Under the pieces are notes generated by a model. The model saw only the letters and a list, made by a program, of their open reading frames with translations. It was not told where the DNA came from and made no database searches. From contig CM057338.1 in assembly GCA_030015575.1 (NCBI GenBank), positions 828,374,353 to 828,438,352 of the forward strand: DNA of 64,000 nt. Reading direction: 5' to 3'. The translations under genes were made by a program, and so were the position numbers. Below, one piece after another: positions 45,878-58,993 of the stretch (the stretch's first letter is position 1; each line of letters begins with the position of its first letter). This DNA is from Agapanthus africanus (taxonomy: Eukaryota > Streptophyta > Magnoliopsida > Asparagales > Amaryllidaceae).

Positions 45878-47569
45878 TGTTCATAACAGAATACTGCATT
45901 TTATACCGCCCATTCTTACGCTCGTGTGTTTATAGGTAGGTACTTTTGATCAGTGTTTGCTACATATTTGCAGAATACAGGTTCTCGGCTCTGAACAGTG
46001 AAATCCATGAAAAGTACGACAAATTCCGGATTACTGCCAACAACAGATAAAACACGGGTCTCCGCTCTCTATCCGTGTGTTGCCACATACCAGTTTTAGG
46101 GACAAGATGGCAAATCGATTGTCATGTCATGCACAAAGCTCTAGGTCAACACAAGATCCAAGAAATCTACGCGGAGCTCGAGGAAATCATGGCAAAAGAT
46201 CCACATCACATCACCTTTTTGTTCTACTAAAATTCTGGAATAATTGTGAAGAGTTTCTGAGAAAAGTCGTATACCACATAGCAGACAACAAGAAACCAGG
46301 GAAAATGACAAAAGCCCACAACCCGACTCCACTACAGGGCCGTGGATCCACGGCCAATAGGGGGTCTAGGCCGCGGATCCGCGGCCATGTTGACTCCTCT
46401 CTCTGTCGTATTTTGGGGGCATTTTGGGGACTTCATATTGAGGCAGATTGTTGCCCTAGGTTTTCAGTTCACCTCCTATAAATACCCCAGAACTTGCCAA
46501 GCTTAAGGGTTCATTCTTTGTTCTTCTTTCTTTTTAGGATTTAGTCTTTTTCTTCTTCTTCTTCATTCTTTTTCCATGAAAATTGTAGTGAGAGCTTTTT
46601 GAGTGGGAGATCAATGAAGATGAGGGCTTTTTGTATCATTCTCTTTTGTTTCTTCTTCCCCTTGAGATTTTTGCTTTCTCTTGATCATTCAACCTCTTCA
46701 TTGAGCTTGAATGGTAAAGGGTTAGTTATTGATCTCAAGGGTCGTATTTTCTTATGGAATTAGCGCTTCATTTCACATGCGTTCTCTACCCTTCTCTTGA
46801 TCTTGCAACCTCTTGATTGAGCTTGCAAGTTTAAGGGTTGGCTATTGATCCCATGCTTGTCTTGAGTTCTAGTTTCTTGTTCTTTTTATCGCTTTTTATT
46901 ACTTGCTTATTATTATCTTGCTTTACTTTCTTGCAATTTATATTCATGCACTTAATTACTTGTAATCTTTTCTTTTCTTTGTTCTTTTCTTTTGCTCTCT
47001 TTTTGGTTCCTTTTGTGAATGAATGTAATTATCGTTGTTAAGAATAAATACGGTATTGTAAGTTAAGATTTTCTTTTCTCATTTCCTTTTCCCGTTATTT
47101 TCCATTGAACTCCGCCCGAACCATACGCAAGCGCTCCGTTAGGCACCCTACCCTGACAAGGTAGCGGTGATTCCTAACCGCGACCGGTTGCGTTCGGTTT
47201 AGCCGGAGGCGAAAGCAAGAGACAAGAACGGAAGGACAAGGGTAAATAAGCCGGATTCCACGAATACCGCGCTTAAATCCCCTAATCCACGTTGTTGCCG
47301 ATTGCTCTAGCTTCAATCGGTCAAGACTCGGCTCAAAGGTTTTGAGTACGGATATCTTTAGCTTACACTTTCGTATATTTTCTTAACAACTTCATACTTG
47401 CAAATAAATACACATAGGTTAGCTTGAACAAACTCACACAAATTCTTTATTGACTCGTCTAAAACAAGAAAGGAAATACAACCATCTCCCTGTGGATCGA
47501 CCCATGCTCAACCGGCTAGCTGCATAGCGACACCGTCTTGATTGCGGTTAACTTTAATTCTTTCAATCA
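45878..47569 (+). repeat. Ath-1 3' LTR
   Basis: 1692 bp, about 99% identical to the 5' LTR by eye, followed by GTTAG. Confidence 0.95.
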
Positions 47570-47574
47570 GTTAG

Positions 47575-47683
47575 CCACCTCTCTTTGGACTCCGACTATT
47601 CTCCACGAAACCCGAAACAAGCTTGCTCGATGATCTCCTCGCCGAAGATGATCCACCTTGAGATAACTCCAACACAAACTTTA
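47575..47683 (-). repeat. Cop-D LTR, middle piece
   Basis: Matches 3985-4090 of the Cop-A LTR (GCCGAAGATGATCCACCTTG). Lies between the Ath-1 and LARD-1 insertions and ends in the CTTTA duplication. Confidence 0.82.
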
Positions 47684-50600
47684 TGTAACATTTCGGAATA
47701 ATAGAAATATTATTTTTAGGGAATATTTATAATTTAATATTATTTTATTGAATATTTTAATAATTCGGTATAATTAAATTCAAATAAATAGGGAAAAATT
47801 ATGGAAAATTCTAAAATAGAGTAAATTAGAGAATTATGCCATTTCTAAGTTTAATTGGTTAGTTATATGCTAATTTAGTGCTAATCGCGATTAAAAATCG
47901 CTAATCGGTTTTTCTAACTTTTTGTGCAAAACATGCACATATCACTTTTCACACTTGTGCATTTTCTTGCCATGGTTCACTTTGGGTTTACTATTCTTGG
48001 GAGAAGGATTTTTAGAGAAAAGAAAAGAAATGGAAAATGGGTTTATATTAAAGAATTTAGTAGTTGGTGTGAGAGAGAGAGAGAGAGGTATGGGCTTCTT
48101 TGACCAAGACTTAGCCATTCCTCCATTGTCTTCACCATTTCTCTCTCCCTCTTCTTTGCTTGCTGCTGCTGCTCCTGCACCTTATTCTCCCTCCCCTCTT
48201 CAACTCCTCAAATCACCATGAAAACAACTCCAAAACCCCACTCTCATTTCATTAAAAGTGTGCACAAGCTCAAGATCTACACATTGGACCAAGGAAGCAA
48301 GGATTTTGGCCACTAGGAGCAACTCAAGAATTTTCTTGAGTTGCCAAATGAGGTATTTTCTGGACTATTAGATTTGTTTTAGCATTACTTATACCCCCAT
48401 GTTTAGATTGAACTGATATTGTTGATTTTGTGGACTTAAAGAAAACCTAGTTAGGGTTTGAGGAAATTATGAGTTGTAATATGAAATTGAGTTCAGTAGA
48501 GGCCACACCAACACCCTAGTGCATGAATTAAGACCCCAACCTGAGACTTAAGGCCCGGAATACGGATTTAGAAACCGATATCGGAAAGTTTGTGGAATCT
48601 GTGAAGGGTGAGATCTGCTATCACCCGAGACATCCTAAATTAAAATTGATTGGACAGTGACATGTGTAGGCACCCAGGAAGCTAACCCCAAGACCCTAGC
48701 CCCTACCTCCTATACCCGGCCGCAGATTTATCCATTCTGGCCGCAATTTGCGGCCAGACCATGGTGGATTTGCCTTGTTTTGGTTTTGGTGTTCCCTTAT
48801 CTGTAGATTAGGCCCCTAGTATGTATAGATTTGTCTAATTTGATCTATGGTGGAATCTGGAGCCTATTTCCTAAGTTGCTGTTTTGGATTCGTGTTTCCG
48901 TATTCCGTGTTTTTAGTTCTGAATTGTGTATTGTGATTTACCTCGACTAATTGGCATTTATACGACGATATCGAGTATTTGTTGATGGTTTTGAAGGCGT
49001 GCCCATAGGTTCTAACCTATAGGCCCCTTATCGTATCGTTTTGGGTTTCGTGTGCCGTGTTAGCTTGGATTTGGTTTTAATACGCATATACGATACTTTG
49101 ATGTGTAGGTACCCCATGAAGATTTCGGGACGACAAGTAAAGCGCGTGGCGACGTCGACAAATGAAGACGCAAGGTGAGTAGATTATATCTACTGGGGGA
49201 AGTCGGGTGGATGGCGTATAGCACCCCCGCAGCCCATAGTTGGTATACTATATATTATGTTTGATAGTTATAGTGTGTCATGGATATTGTGTTAGGTGAA
49301 GTATGGTTAGCTTAGGGTTAGCAATAAACTAGTATAGTTCATAGTCACGAACCCTAGATTAGGTTTACACCACACGCGCACCCTTGCATATTCACTATAC
49401 TTATACAGTGTTGATGATGATATTGGATGACATTGGAGATGAGTCGATGATTTTGGGCATTGTGCCGTAAGATCGGTGATGTGATGTGATTTGTACTTGC
49501 GGTACGACATGTGATCTTAGCGGGCCGTTGGGCATGTGTTTTACCCCCGCTTTCATACTTATATAGATGGTATTGATTTGTACTAGACTTAGATCTGTAC
49601 CCCAGATTATGTGATATGATGATAATGATACCTGATATTTGATGAGAGGAGTGTGATACTGACCCGTACCCAGCTATTGGGATGCCGCACGACGATTTAC
49701 CGTACGAGCTTTCTATTGATGTTAGATCCGCACTCATGACTCGAGGATGTTAAATGATATACCGTATCGTACGTGATACAATTGAGGCGAGATCACCGAC
49801 TATTGTATATATATATATTTGTATATCGACTCAGATTTAGGTGGTTTCCATACCCCTCCCGATTGACTTTGTACTTAGATCTGTAGTTTGCATAATAGAT
49901 GTTAAACTAGATCCGAGTCATTCTTTTTTCAAATGGCATAATTGCATGACATATACATATGGGTGTAGATTCTCTACTGTTACGTTGATTATTCAATTTC
50001 CGCATATTCCTGCTATTCACATTGCCTTGCATATGTTTACTACTATACTACTATCATGTTGATAGGACACTAGCACCATTATCGATGATGCGTATGTTCC
50101 ACGTACACTTGCTTGCCGGCTCACACATTTCTTCATCGATAATTGCCATGTCACTACACAGTAGCATTGTTGCATCAGGATATGACCTCGTATGTGCATA
50201 CTATTAATTCCATGTTGCATGATATACTGTTATACTTGCATTTCATTTATATGTCGCATACCCACACTTGTACACATATAGTGATATCTTCATACCTGCG
50301 CACCTGCACACTGTATATTCATACCAGTGCACACATACATTGATATCTTCATACTTGCTTAGATTACGCATTGAGATATGTTGCTTCCATGTTAATTCTG
50401 GATTTGGGGAACCGTGGACATTTCAAAAGAGAATAGTTAATTATTTAAAAACCCGGTTTCCCTTGATATGATATTTCGGTGCGTCCACCATGTGTTTTCT
50501 CGGTGCTAGAGTGATATATGTGAACCCGAATCGAGGAGTTGGATGAGGCCGATTACGGGTACATGGTGGACCCGGTATGGTACCCCGGGGCGAGAACGGT

Positions 50601-51767
50601 TTCGCTGTGTAGTAGACGGTGAGCCTGGCAGAGGGACTACTACCTACCGGTGATTGGTCGGACCTGGCGGTTATCCAGAGGATACTGACCAGAGTCGATG
50701 GATGGATATGGGCGTACTGCCGCGGCCGACGGCCGATTCCGCAGACATAGCCCGTGGGCTGATCCGGACTGACGGAGCCCGATAGATGAGGATTTACGTG
50801 TCGATGCTAGGCACGGATTTCATGATGATTTCCATGATTTTGATTATATCCTCATATTTGCATGCATGACGTTTACTGTCATTGGGTGACGGGTGGACGG
50901 GTTCCACGTTTATTGTCATTGGGTGACGGGTGGACGGGTTCCACGTTTATACAGACATTGATTACATACAGACCTTGACTACATTGATCATACTTCATTT
51001 GTATATATAACAGGGTACGAGGGCGCTGTTATATATACCCTTACACCAATATTAGTGGAATGGGATGCTAATATATGTGTATTGATATCCATTTGATACT
51101 TCATCATGTTTTCTTCATGCAGACATACCTTACATTATGACATGTTATTATCTGAGGCACTGGCACGAGTACTTGTCACTACCTACATGATTAGATGTTA
51201 TACTGCCATATTTTCATGCTTCAGACTTACTCTTGAGGGTTATATTATATACTGATTGTATTGACTTAGGATTATGTCTTGCATTCGATTTCTGCTTGTA
51301 GATATTTTCTATTCACGAGTTGGCAACTCACCCCCGTTGTGCCACAGTTCTTGCAGGGCTTGCCGTACAGGTTCCATAGAGGCACTTCTGGCACACTGTT
51401 TTCCTTTGCGGGTGATTTGCTTGGTAGGTGGGTTCTTTGTATCAGAACCGCCATTGTACTTGTATTATTCATTGTACCTAGAAATTCCATCAACCAAAAA
51501 CTTGTATATTGTTTCAGACTCAGACACTAGTGATGTATTATTTCGACCTTAGAGTCGCGCTTAGTAGTGTTACAGTTTTCATGCTTATCTGGGTTTTCTT
51601 TTAAATTTTGATCCTCACCATTCGGCGTTGTATAGTATATTGCTTGTTGTTTATTTATTCTTAAAATGGTATTAGATTTCTGGGCTTTTGGCTTACTTGG
51701 ATCAAATGGAGTCCTATAGACTTCATATGGTTCAAGGGCCAGTCACGTGCTCTTTCGGGTCGTGACA
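47684..51767 (+). repeat. LARD-1 5' LTR
   Basis: TGTAACATTTCGG...CGGGTCGTGACA. Contains a (GA)n stretch near 48072, the 13-bp-arm hairpin (51001-51038), a CTGGCCGCAA dyad (about 48749) and a tandem TTATTGTCATTGGGTGACGG duplication (about 50870-50945). Frames such as 49354-49737 are repeated in both LTRs but look non-coding. Confidence 0.94.
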
Positions 51768-51771
51768 AAGT

Positions 51772-51783
51772 TGGTATCAGAGC
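51772..51783 (+). promoter_or_regulatory. primer binding site, initiator tRNA-Met (LARD-1)
   Basis: TGGTATCAGAGC four bases after the LTR end, identical in sequence and spacing to Tek-1. Confidence 0.94.
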
Positions 51784-52963
51784 GCTAGGTTGACCTTGGT
51801 TCGAGTCTAAGTTTGACTATGTGGAGCCTGGGGCGTCTATATATATACAGAACTTAGGCATGACCTTACGGAACTTAGACTTAGTCGAGGGGGTATTAGA
51901 CCCGAACTTTCGTCGCGTAGGATGACCCTTGGTTGATGGAATAGGTGACTAAAGTAGAGTGACGTACCGTGGATATGTTCCGCGGCATACTTACGACACG
52001 CCACTCCGCTTAAAGAACCTTAGGATGTACATATTTTCGAGATCAGTGATTCTCTTCATATCCATGATTATACATCCATTTGAGATCCTCGATACTATTA
52101 GTTTCATGATCATACCTTCATTGATGCTGTTCCTTCTTATGATCATGTATCCACTTTGGATCTGTTGTTCTCTTTCTTGCCATTGATCTGCTCTCTTCGA
52201 TACTCGATTGAGGTTCCTGTCGCCATGTTTGAGCGCAGTTTGGGCTGCTGCTGGGGTTACGGTCGGTGCGAGCTCGTCTGGTACGAGGACCGACCATTGT
52301 GTTTTCTGGTGACATGGGAACGTCTCGAGTTAGTATTGGTGACTGTGACCTCTAGTGGAGGCGAGTGCTTGGTCTTGCACCTGATGATCGGGCCATTGTT
52401 AGAGCTGCCAGTTGAGAGAGGACTGTTGATGTACAACATACCTCAGAGATTATGATGTCACCTACCGTGCAGACAGGTGGACCAGCTGTTGCTGAGATTG
52501 ACAGGATGTCGCTCCCGGAGCATACGAGCTAAGATTGCCGGAGCTTCCAGGCAGATATGAGACAGATGATAGCTAGTCTACCCGATTTGAGAGACGAAGG
52601 TGATTCGTCCGATTTATGCGCCGGAGCGGGCCCAGTTGAGTTGAAGATTTCCAGTGTGGAGGGTCTTACTCAGATCTAGAGCAGACCGATTCGGAGATGA
52701 CCGCCAATGTATCGCCTTTCCTGGAGGATAGAGGCGTTGTTCGGCGTACAGGCGAATGAGCCAGTTGTTGCTGCAAATGACGAGATATCGCCGGATGGTT
52801 GGAGCTACTGCAGCAGGAGCATATACTTAGAGATATGATGGACGGTCGCTAGTCACCTGAGGATGAATGACTAGGACATGTGGTTCGTTCGTTTACCGAT
52901 GCGAGGTCATCAGATAGATTATTCCAGCTAGAGACGACTTCACGCAGGTTCGTTGAGAGTCGA
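51784..52963 (+). pseudogene. LARD-1 interior, Tek-like leader and eroded gag start
   Basis: Begins with Tek-1-like leader (CCGCGGCATACTTACGA near 51979). From an ATG near 52224 the DNA shows faint similarity to the start of Tek-1 gag (GCTGCTG...CGAGCTCGTCTGG...ACGAGGACC), with stops in all frames soon after. No pol motif is recognisable. Treated as decayed gag, low certainty. Confidence 0.5.
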
Positions 52964-53310
52964 TAGAGACGATCGAATGTCAGGAGCCCATTTTCCAAGT
53001 TTAAGTGTACGGGAAGACATGCAGGTGATTCTATGGACCCTCTAGAAGAATGAAACCCTAACTCGACTTAATGACCGTGTGAAAGCCTTTGAACCTTAGG
53101 GTTTGCGGCAGTTCCGCGGCGCCATTAGTGAGGCTTGGGTTTGCCCTTCTACGGCTGGACCACCGACGCTGTGGCATGTACTCGATACTATTAAACTGTA
53201 CTCAAGATGTTGATCTCTTGGGAGATTATGAGGTTCTGACGAGTCGATCGAATGTTTTGACATCATTCGGATATCATGTGATGGGATGCATTGCTTGGGA
53301 GACTCCAGAT
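52964..53310 (+). repeat. block of copia leader inside LARD-1
   Basis: About 347 bp collinear with the Cop-E leader (about 62617-62965) and also with Cop-C (about 20110-20410). Two exact 32-bp identities: 53038-53069 with 62690-62721, and 53127-53158 with 62781-62812. Tek-1 lacks it. No LTR or primer site accompanies the block. Confidence 0.85.
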
Positions 53311-54862
53311 ACGAGTATAGCCGTTGGAGCACAATCCATGCAGCCACGATGAGACGAGTCCGAATCAGTCGACATTGAAGCAGAGTGAAGAAAAGAGTTC
53401 GCAAGAGATTTCGACGAGATGACGTCCCACTCCGCTGACATCAGAGATGTGATACGCACCCAGAGGCGTTGTATATGGATATATCTTCCAGAAAGAAGCG
53501 CGATAAGTATGCAGCCATTCCGGAATAAGAATTAGCTTCAGCAATGGATGATGACTTCCGGGCAATTCGGCAGGAACGAGATTTGAGAAAGAAACCTAGA
53601 CAGGACCGTTCTGGAATACGATATGAGAAGACCTAGACCCAGGAGTGGTCATATTGCGCACACCTAGCAGGCCAGAGTTCGGCATCGTCGACAAAGTAGT
53701 TGACCAGGTTCGGATAAAGGACCTTACCCAGATGCGTTGCGAATTGATCAAGGACGGACGAGTATTGAGTATTCCTCCGATGGTTGGGACGCGTTCCCGA
53801 GGAACTGTTCGGCCAGACATCTTCTATAGAATGGTGAAGCTACAGAGTACGCGATTTCGAGTCCGTGCGAGAGACTTCAGATTGACTGTGGCCGAGAACA
53901 GTGCAGTGCGTAGATAGCATGGCGTGACACCATAGTGGACGACGATAGAGACAAGTGGAACCAGAGATTCGTGCGAGACGCTGACGAGCTGTCAGTACTT
54001 CCCGTCGAGACTAGAGACCTGATATGCTTACAGAGGCGTTGGGATGCGACCAATTTCCGAGAAAATGTTGTGCTGAGGACACAGATGTCCATCGAGTGAG
54101 AAGAGATTATGCAAGAGAGACAGCCTCCGTACAGTTCGGCATAGGCAAGATCGGAAGAGACCTTGAGCAGGATTCCTTCCAGGACATTGTTGCAATGATG
54201 TTTGCACCCAGGATCAGATGCGTGATGTGCATTCAGAGAGCCAGAGGCCGACGCCAGTGACATACTGCTTTACGAGTGGTCGTAAGGATTGACCGAGAGA
54301 TGACCAGAGAAGTGCCAGAACGGAATCGTCCCCGTTAGCACACCTGACAGGGCCGATGAGCCGATTGACTGCGAGGTAGGTAATCCGTAGAGAAGATAAG
54401 GACCCAGAGTCAGAGGACGCTAGACCGTGAGCAAGACGCAAGTAGATATCTTGCGCTGCTAGCATTGGATGCACCGATTCCTTCTCGACCTTGAAGAAGG
54501 CACTACCGACGACGATTCTTATGATTTGGTTTTGATATACGATCTTGGTGCACGCCAGATGCACTAAATCGAAATTCTTCGTGCTTGTCAAATGCGCCTG
54601 ATTTTGCTGTCAGGCACACACGTTGCCTACGACAGATGTTTCGCGCACACCAGTTGCACCTAGATGTTGTTTTGTTCACCTGTATGACACATACATGGAT
54701 TTTGTTTCCGTGCGCACCAGACGCACCGGATATTCTTGTATACATTTTTGTGGATTGATTTCTAGTAGAGCAGTACACTTCGATGATATTCGCTATGTAT
54801 TGATGTTTTCGGAGCCCCGACAATTTGGATTTTGCTGGAATATTTTAGTGTTGGGGGTTTAA
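53311..54862 (+). other. LARD-1 interior, 3' part, no recognisable gene
   Basis: Frames up to 90-128 codons occur (53645-53917, 53877-54263) without motifs I know. Imperfect repeats of about 33 bp with a GCGCACCAGNTGCAC core run from about 54548 to 54735. Confidence 0.6.
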
Positions 54863-54902
54863 ATTTAAATTCGGGGACCGAATTTATTTAAGAGAGGTAG
54901 AT
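54863..54902 (+). promoter_or_regulatory. polypurine tract region of LARD-1
   Basis: TTCGGGGACCGAATTTATTT then AAGAGAGGTAGAT before TGTAACA; the same context as Tek-1 (TTCGGGGACCGAAT). Confidence 0.85.
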
Positions 54903-57900
54903 TGTAACATTTCGAAATAATAGAAATATTATTTTTAAGGAATATTTATAATTTAATATTATTTTATTGAATATTTTAATAATTCGGTATAATTAAATAC
55001 AAATAAATAGGGAAAAATTATGGAAAATTCTAAAATAGAGTAAATTAGAGAATTATGCCATTTCTAAGTTTAATTGGTTAGTTATATGCTAATTTAGTGC
55101 TAATCACGATTAAAAATCGCTAATCGGTTTTTCTAGCTTTTTGTGCAAAACATGCACATATCACTTTTCACACTTGTGCATTTTCTTGCCATGGTTCACT
55201 TTGGGTTTACTATTCTTGGGAGAAGGATTTTTAGAGAAAAGAAAAGAAATGGAAAATGGGTTTATATTAAAGAATTTAGTAGTTGGTGAGAGAGAGAGAG
55301 AGAGGTATGGGCTTCTTTGACCAAGACTTAGCCATTCCTCCATTGTCTTCACCATTTCTCTCTCCCTCTTCTTTGCTTGCTGCTGCTGCTCCTGCACCTC
55401 ATTCTCCCTCCCCTCTTCAACTCCTCAAATCACCATGAAAACAACTCCAAAACCCCACTCTTATTTCATTAAAAGTGTGCACAAGCTCAAGATCTACACA
55501 TTGGACCAAGGAAGCAAGGATTTTGGCCACTAGGGGCAACTCAAGAATTTTCTTGAGTTGCCAAATGAGGTATTTTCTGGACTATTAGATTAGTTTTAGC
55601 ATTACTTATACCCCCATGTTTAGATTGAACCGATATTGTTGATTTTGTGGACTTAAAGAAAACCTAGTTAGGGTTTGAGGAAATTATGAGTTGTAATGTG
55701 AAATTGAGTTCAGTAGAGGCTACACCAACACCCTAGTGCATGAATTGAGACCCCAACCTTAGACTTAAGGCCCGGAATACGGATTTAGAAACCGATATCG
55801 GAAAGTTTGTGGAATCTGTGAAGGTTATTTGAGATCTGCTATCACCCGAGACATCCTAAATTAAAATTGATTGGACAGTGACATGTGCAGGCACCCAGGA
55901 AGCTAACCCCAAGACCCTAGCCCCTACCTCCTATACCCGGCCGCAGATTTATCCATTCTGGCCGCAATTTGCGGCCAGACCATGGTGGATTTGCCTCGTT
56001 TTGGTTTTGGTGTTCCTTTATCTGTAGATTAGGCCCCTGGTCTGTATAGATTTGTCTAATTTGATCTATGGTGGAATCTAGAGCCCATTTCCTAAGTTGC
56101 TGTTTTGGATTCGTGTTTCCGTATTCCGTATTTTTAGTTCTGAATTGTGTATTGTGATTTACCTCGACTAATTGGCGTTTATACGACGATATCGAGTATT
56201 TGTTGATGGTTTTGAAGGCGTGCCCATAGGTTCTAACCTATAGGCCCCTTATCGTATCGTTTTGGGTTTCGTGTGCCGTGTTAGCTTGGATTTGGTTTTA
56301 ATACGCATATACGATACTTTGATGTGTAGGTACCCCATGAAGATTTCGGGACGACAAGTAAAGCGCGTGGCGACGTCGACAAATGAAGACGCAAGGTGAG
56401 TAGATTATATCTACTGGGGGAAGTCGGGTGGATGGCGTATAGCACCCCCGCAGTCCATAGTTGGTATACTATATATTATGTTTGATAGTTATAGTGTGTC
56501 ATGGATATTGTGTTAGGTGAAGTATGGTTAGCTTAGGGTTAGCAATAAACTAGTATAGTTCATAGTCACGAACCCTAGAATAGGTTTACACCACACGCGC
56601 ACCCTTGTATATTCACTATACTTACACAGTGTTGATGATGATATTGGATGACATTGGAGATGAGTCGATGATTTTGGGCATTGTGCCATAAGATCGGTGA
56701 TGTGATGTGATTTGTACTTGCGGTACGACATGTGATCTTAGCGGGCCGTTGGGCATGTATTTTACCCCCGCTTTCATACTTATATAGATGGTATTGATTT
56801 GTACTAGACTTAGATCTGTACCCCAGATTATATGATATGATGATAATGATACCTGATATTTGATGAGAGGAGTATGATACTGACCCGTACTCAGCTATTG
56901 GGATGCCGCACGACGATTTACCGTACGAGCTTTCTATTGATGTTAGATCCGCACTCATGACTCGAGGATGTTAAATGATATACGGTATCGTACGTGATAC
57001 TATTGAGGCGAGATCACCGACTATTGTATATATATATATTTGTATATCGACTCAGATTTAGGTGGTTTCCATACCCCTCCCGATTGACTTGGTACTTAGA
57101 TCTGTAGTTTGCATAATAGATGTTAAACTAAACCCGGGTCATTCTTTTTTCAAATGGCATAATTGCATGACATATACATATGGGTGTAGATTCTCTACTG
57201 TTACGTTGATTATTCAATTTCCGCATATTCCTGCTATTCACATTGCCTTGCATATGTTTACTGCTATACTACTATCATGTTGATAGGACACTAGCACCAT
57301 TATCGATGATGCGTATGTTCCACATACACTTGCTTGCCGGCTCACACACTTCTTCATCGATAATTGCCATGTCACTACACAGTAGCATTGTTGCATCAGG
57401 ATATGACCTCGTATGTGCATACTGTTAATTCCATGTTGTATGATATACTGTTATACTTGCATTTCATTTATATGTCGCATACCCACACTTGTACACATAT
57501 AGTGATATCTTCATACCTGCGCACCTGCACACTGTATATTCATACCAGTGCACACATACATTGATATCTTCATACTTGCTTAGATTACGCATTGAGATAT
57601 GTTGCTTCCATGTTAATTCTGGATTTGGGGAACCGTGGACATTTCAAAAGAGAATAGTTAATTATTTAAAAACCCGGTTTCCCTTGATATGATATTTCGG
57701 TGCGTCCACCATGTGTTTTCTCGGTGCTAGAGTGATATATGTGAACTCGAATCGAGGAGTTGGATGGGGCCAATTACGGGTACATGGTGAACCCGATATG
57801 GTACCCCGGGGCGAGAACGGTTTCGCTGTGTAGTAGACGGTGAGCCTGGCAGAGGGACTACTACCTACCGGTGATTGGTCGGACCTGGCGGTTATCCAGA

Positions 57901-58988
57901 GGATACTGACCAGAGTCGATGGATGGATATGGGCGTACTGCCGGGGCCGAGGGCCGATTCCGCAGACATAGCCCGTGGGCTGATCCGGACTGACGGAGCC
58001 CGATAGATGAGGATTTACGTGTCGATGCTAGGCACGGGTTTCATGATGATTTCCATGATTTTGATTATATCCTCATATTTGCATGCATGACGTTTATTGT
58101 CATTGGGTGACGGGTGGACGGGTTCCGCGTTTATTGTCATTGGGTGACAGGTGGACGGGTTCCACGTTTATACAGACATTGATTACATACAGACCTTGAC
58201 TATATTGATCATACTTCATTTGTATATATAACAGGGTACGAGGGCGCTGTTATATATACCCTTACACCAATATTAGTGGAATGGGACGCTAATATATGTG
58301 TATTGATATCCATTTGATACTTCATCATGTTTACTTCATGCAGACATACCTTACATTATGACATGTTATTATCTGAGGCACTGGCACGAGTACTTGTCAC
58401 TACCTACATGATTAGATGTTATACTGCCACATTTTCATGCTTCAGACTTACTCTTGAGGGTTATATTATATACTGATTGTATTGACTTAGGATTATGTCT
58501 TGCATTCGATTTTTGCTTGTAGATATTTTCTATTCACGAGTTGGAAACTCACCCCCGTTGTGCCACAGTTCTTGCAGGGCTTGCCGTACAGGTTCCATAG
58601 CGGCACTTCTGGCACACTGTTTTCATTTACGGGTGATTTGCTTGGTAGGTGGGTTCTTTGTATCAGAACCGCCATTGTACTTGTATTATTCATTGTACCT
58701 AGAAATTCCATCAACCAAAAACTTATATATTGTTTCAGACTCAGACAGTAGTGATGTATTATTTCGACCTTAGAGTCGCGCTTAATAGTGTTACAGTTTT
58801 CATGCTTATCTGGGTTTTCTTTTAAATTTTGATCCTCTCCATTCGGCGTTGTATAGTATATTGCTTGTTGTTTATTTATTCTTAAAATGGTATTAGATTT
58901 CTGGGCTTTTGGCTTACTTGGATCAGATGGAGTCCTATAGACTTCATATGGTTCAAGGGCCAGTCACGTGCTCTTTCGGGTCGTGACA
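54903..58988 (+). repeat. LARD-1 3' LTR
   Basis: 4086 bp, very similar to the 5' LTR, same hairpin at 58222-58259, followed by CTTTA. Confidence 0.94.
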
Positions 58989-58993
58989 CTTTA

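Larger units (their letters stand above)
39964..47569 (+). mobile_element. Ath-1, non-autonomous LTR element with tRNA-Asp primer site
   Basis: Two 1692-bp LTRs, about 15 differences by eye, flanked by GTTAG duplications (39959-39963, 47570-47574). The interior (41656-45877) has a tRNA-Asp primer site and a TTAAGTTTGGGGG polypurine tract, both typical of plant Athila/Tat-type gypsy elements (inference), but no protease, reverse transcriptase or integrase. It carries two overlapping reading frames of unknown function. Near-identical LTRs mean recent movement. Confidence 0.92.
47684..58988 (+). mobile_element. LARD-1, large non-autonomous gypsy derivative
   Basis: LTRs of 4084 and 4086 bp enclose a 3135-bp interior, flanked by CTTTA (47679-47683, 58989-58993). 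These sizes fit the LARD class (LTRs over 4 kb, interior about 3.5 kb, no coding capacity). LTR ends, primer site, primer spacing and leader start match Tek-1, so a Tek-1-like chromovirus is the likely source of proteins (inference). Total 11,305 bp. Confidence 0.92.

Noticed and set aside
49354-49737. 127-codon minus-strand frame repeated at 56575-56958
   Set aside because: Lies in LARD-1 LTR sequence, low complexity, no motif; the two copies reflect LTR identity.
53645-54263. Overlapping 90- and 128-codon frames in the LARD-1 interior
   Set aside because: On opposite strands, no recognised motif, surrounded by stops; kept only as unexplained interior.
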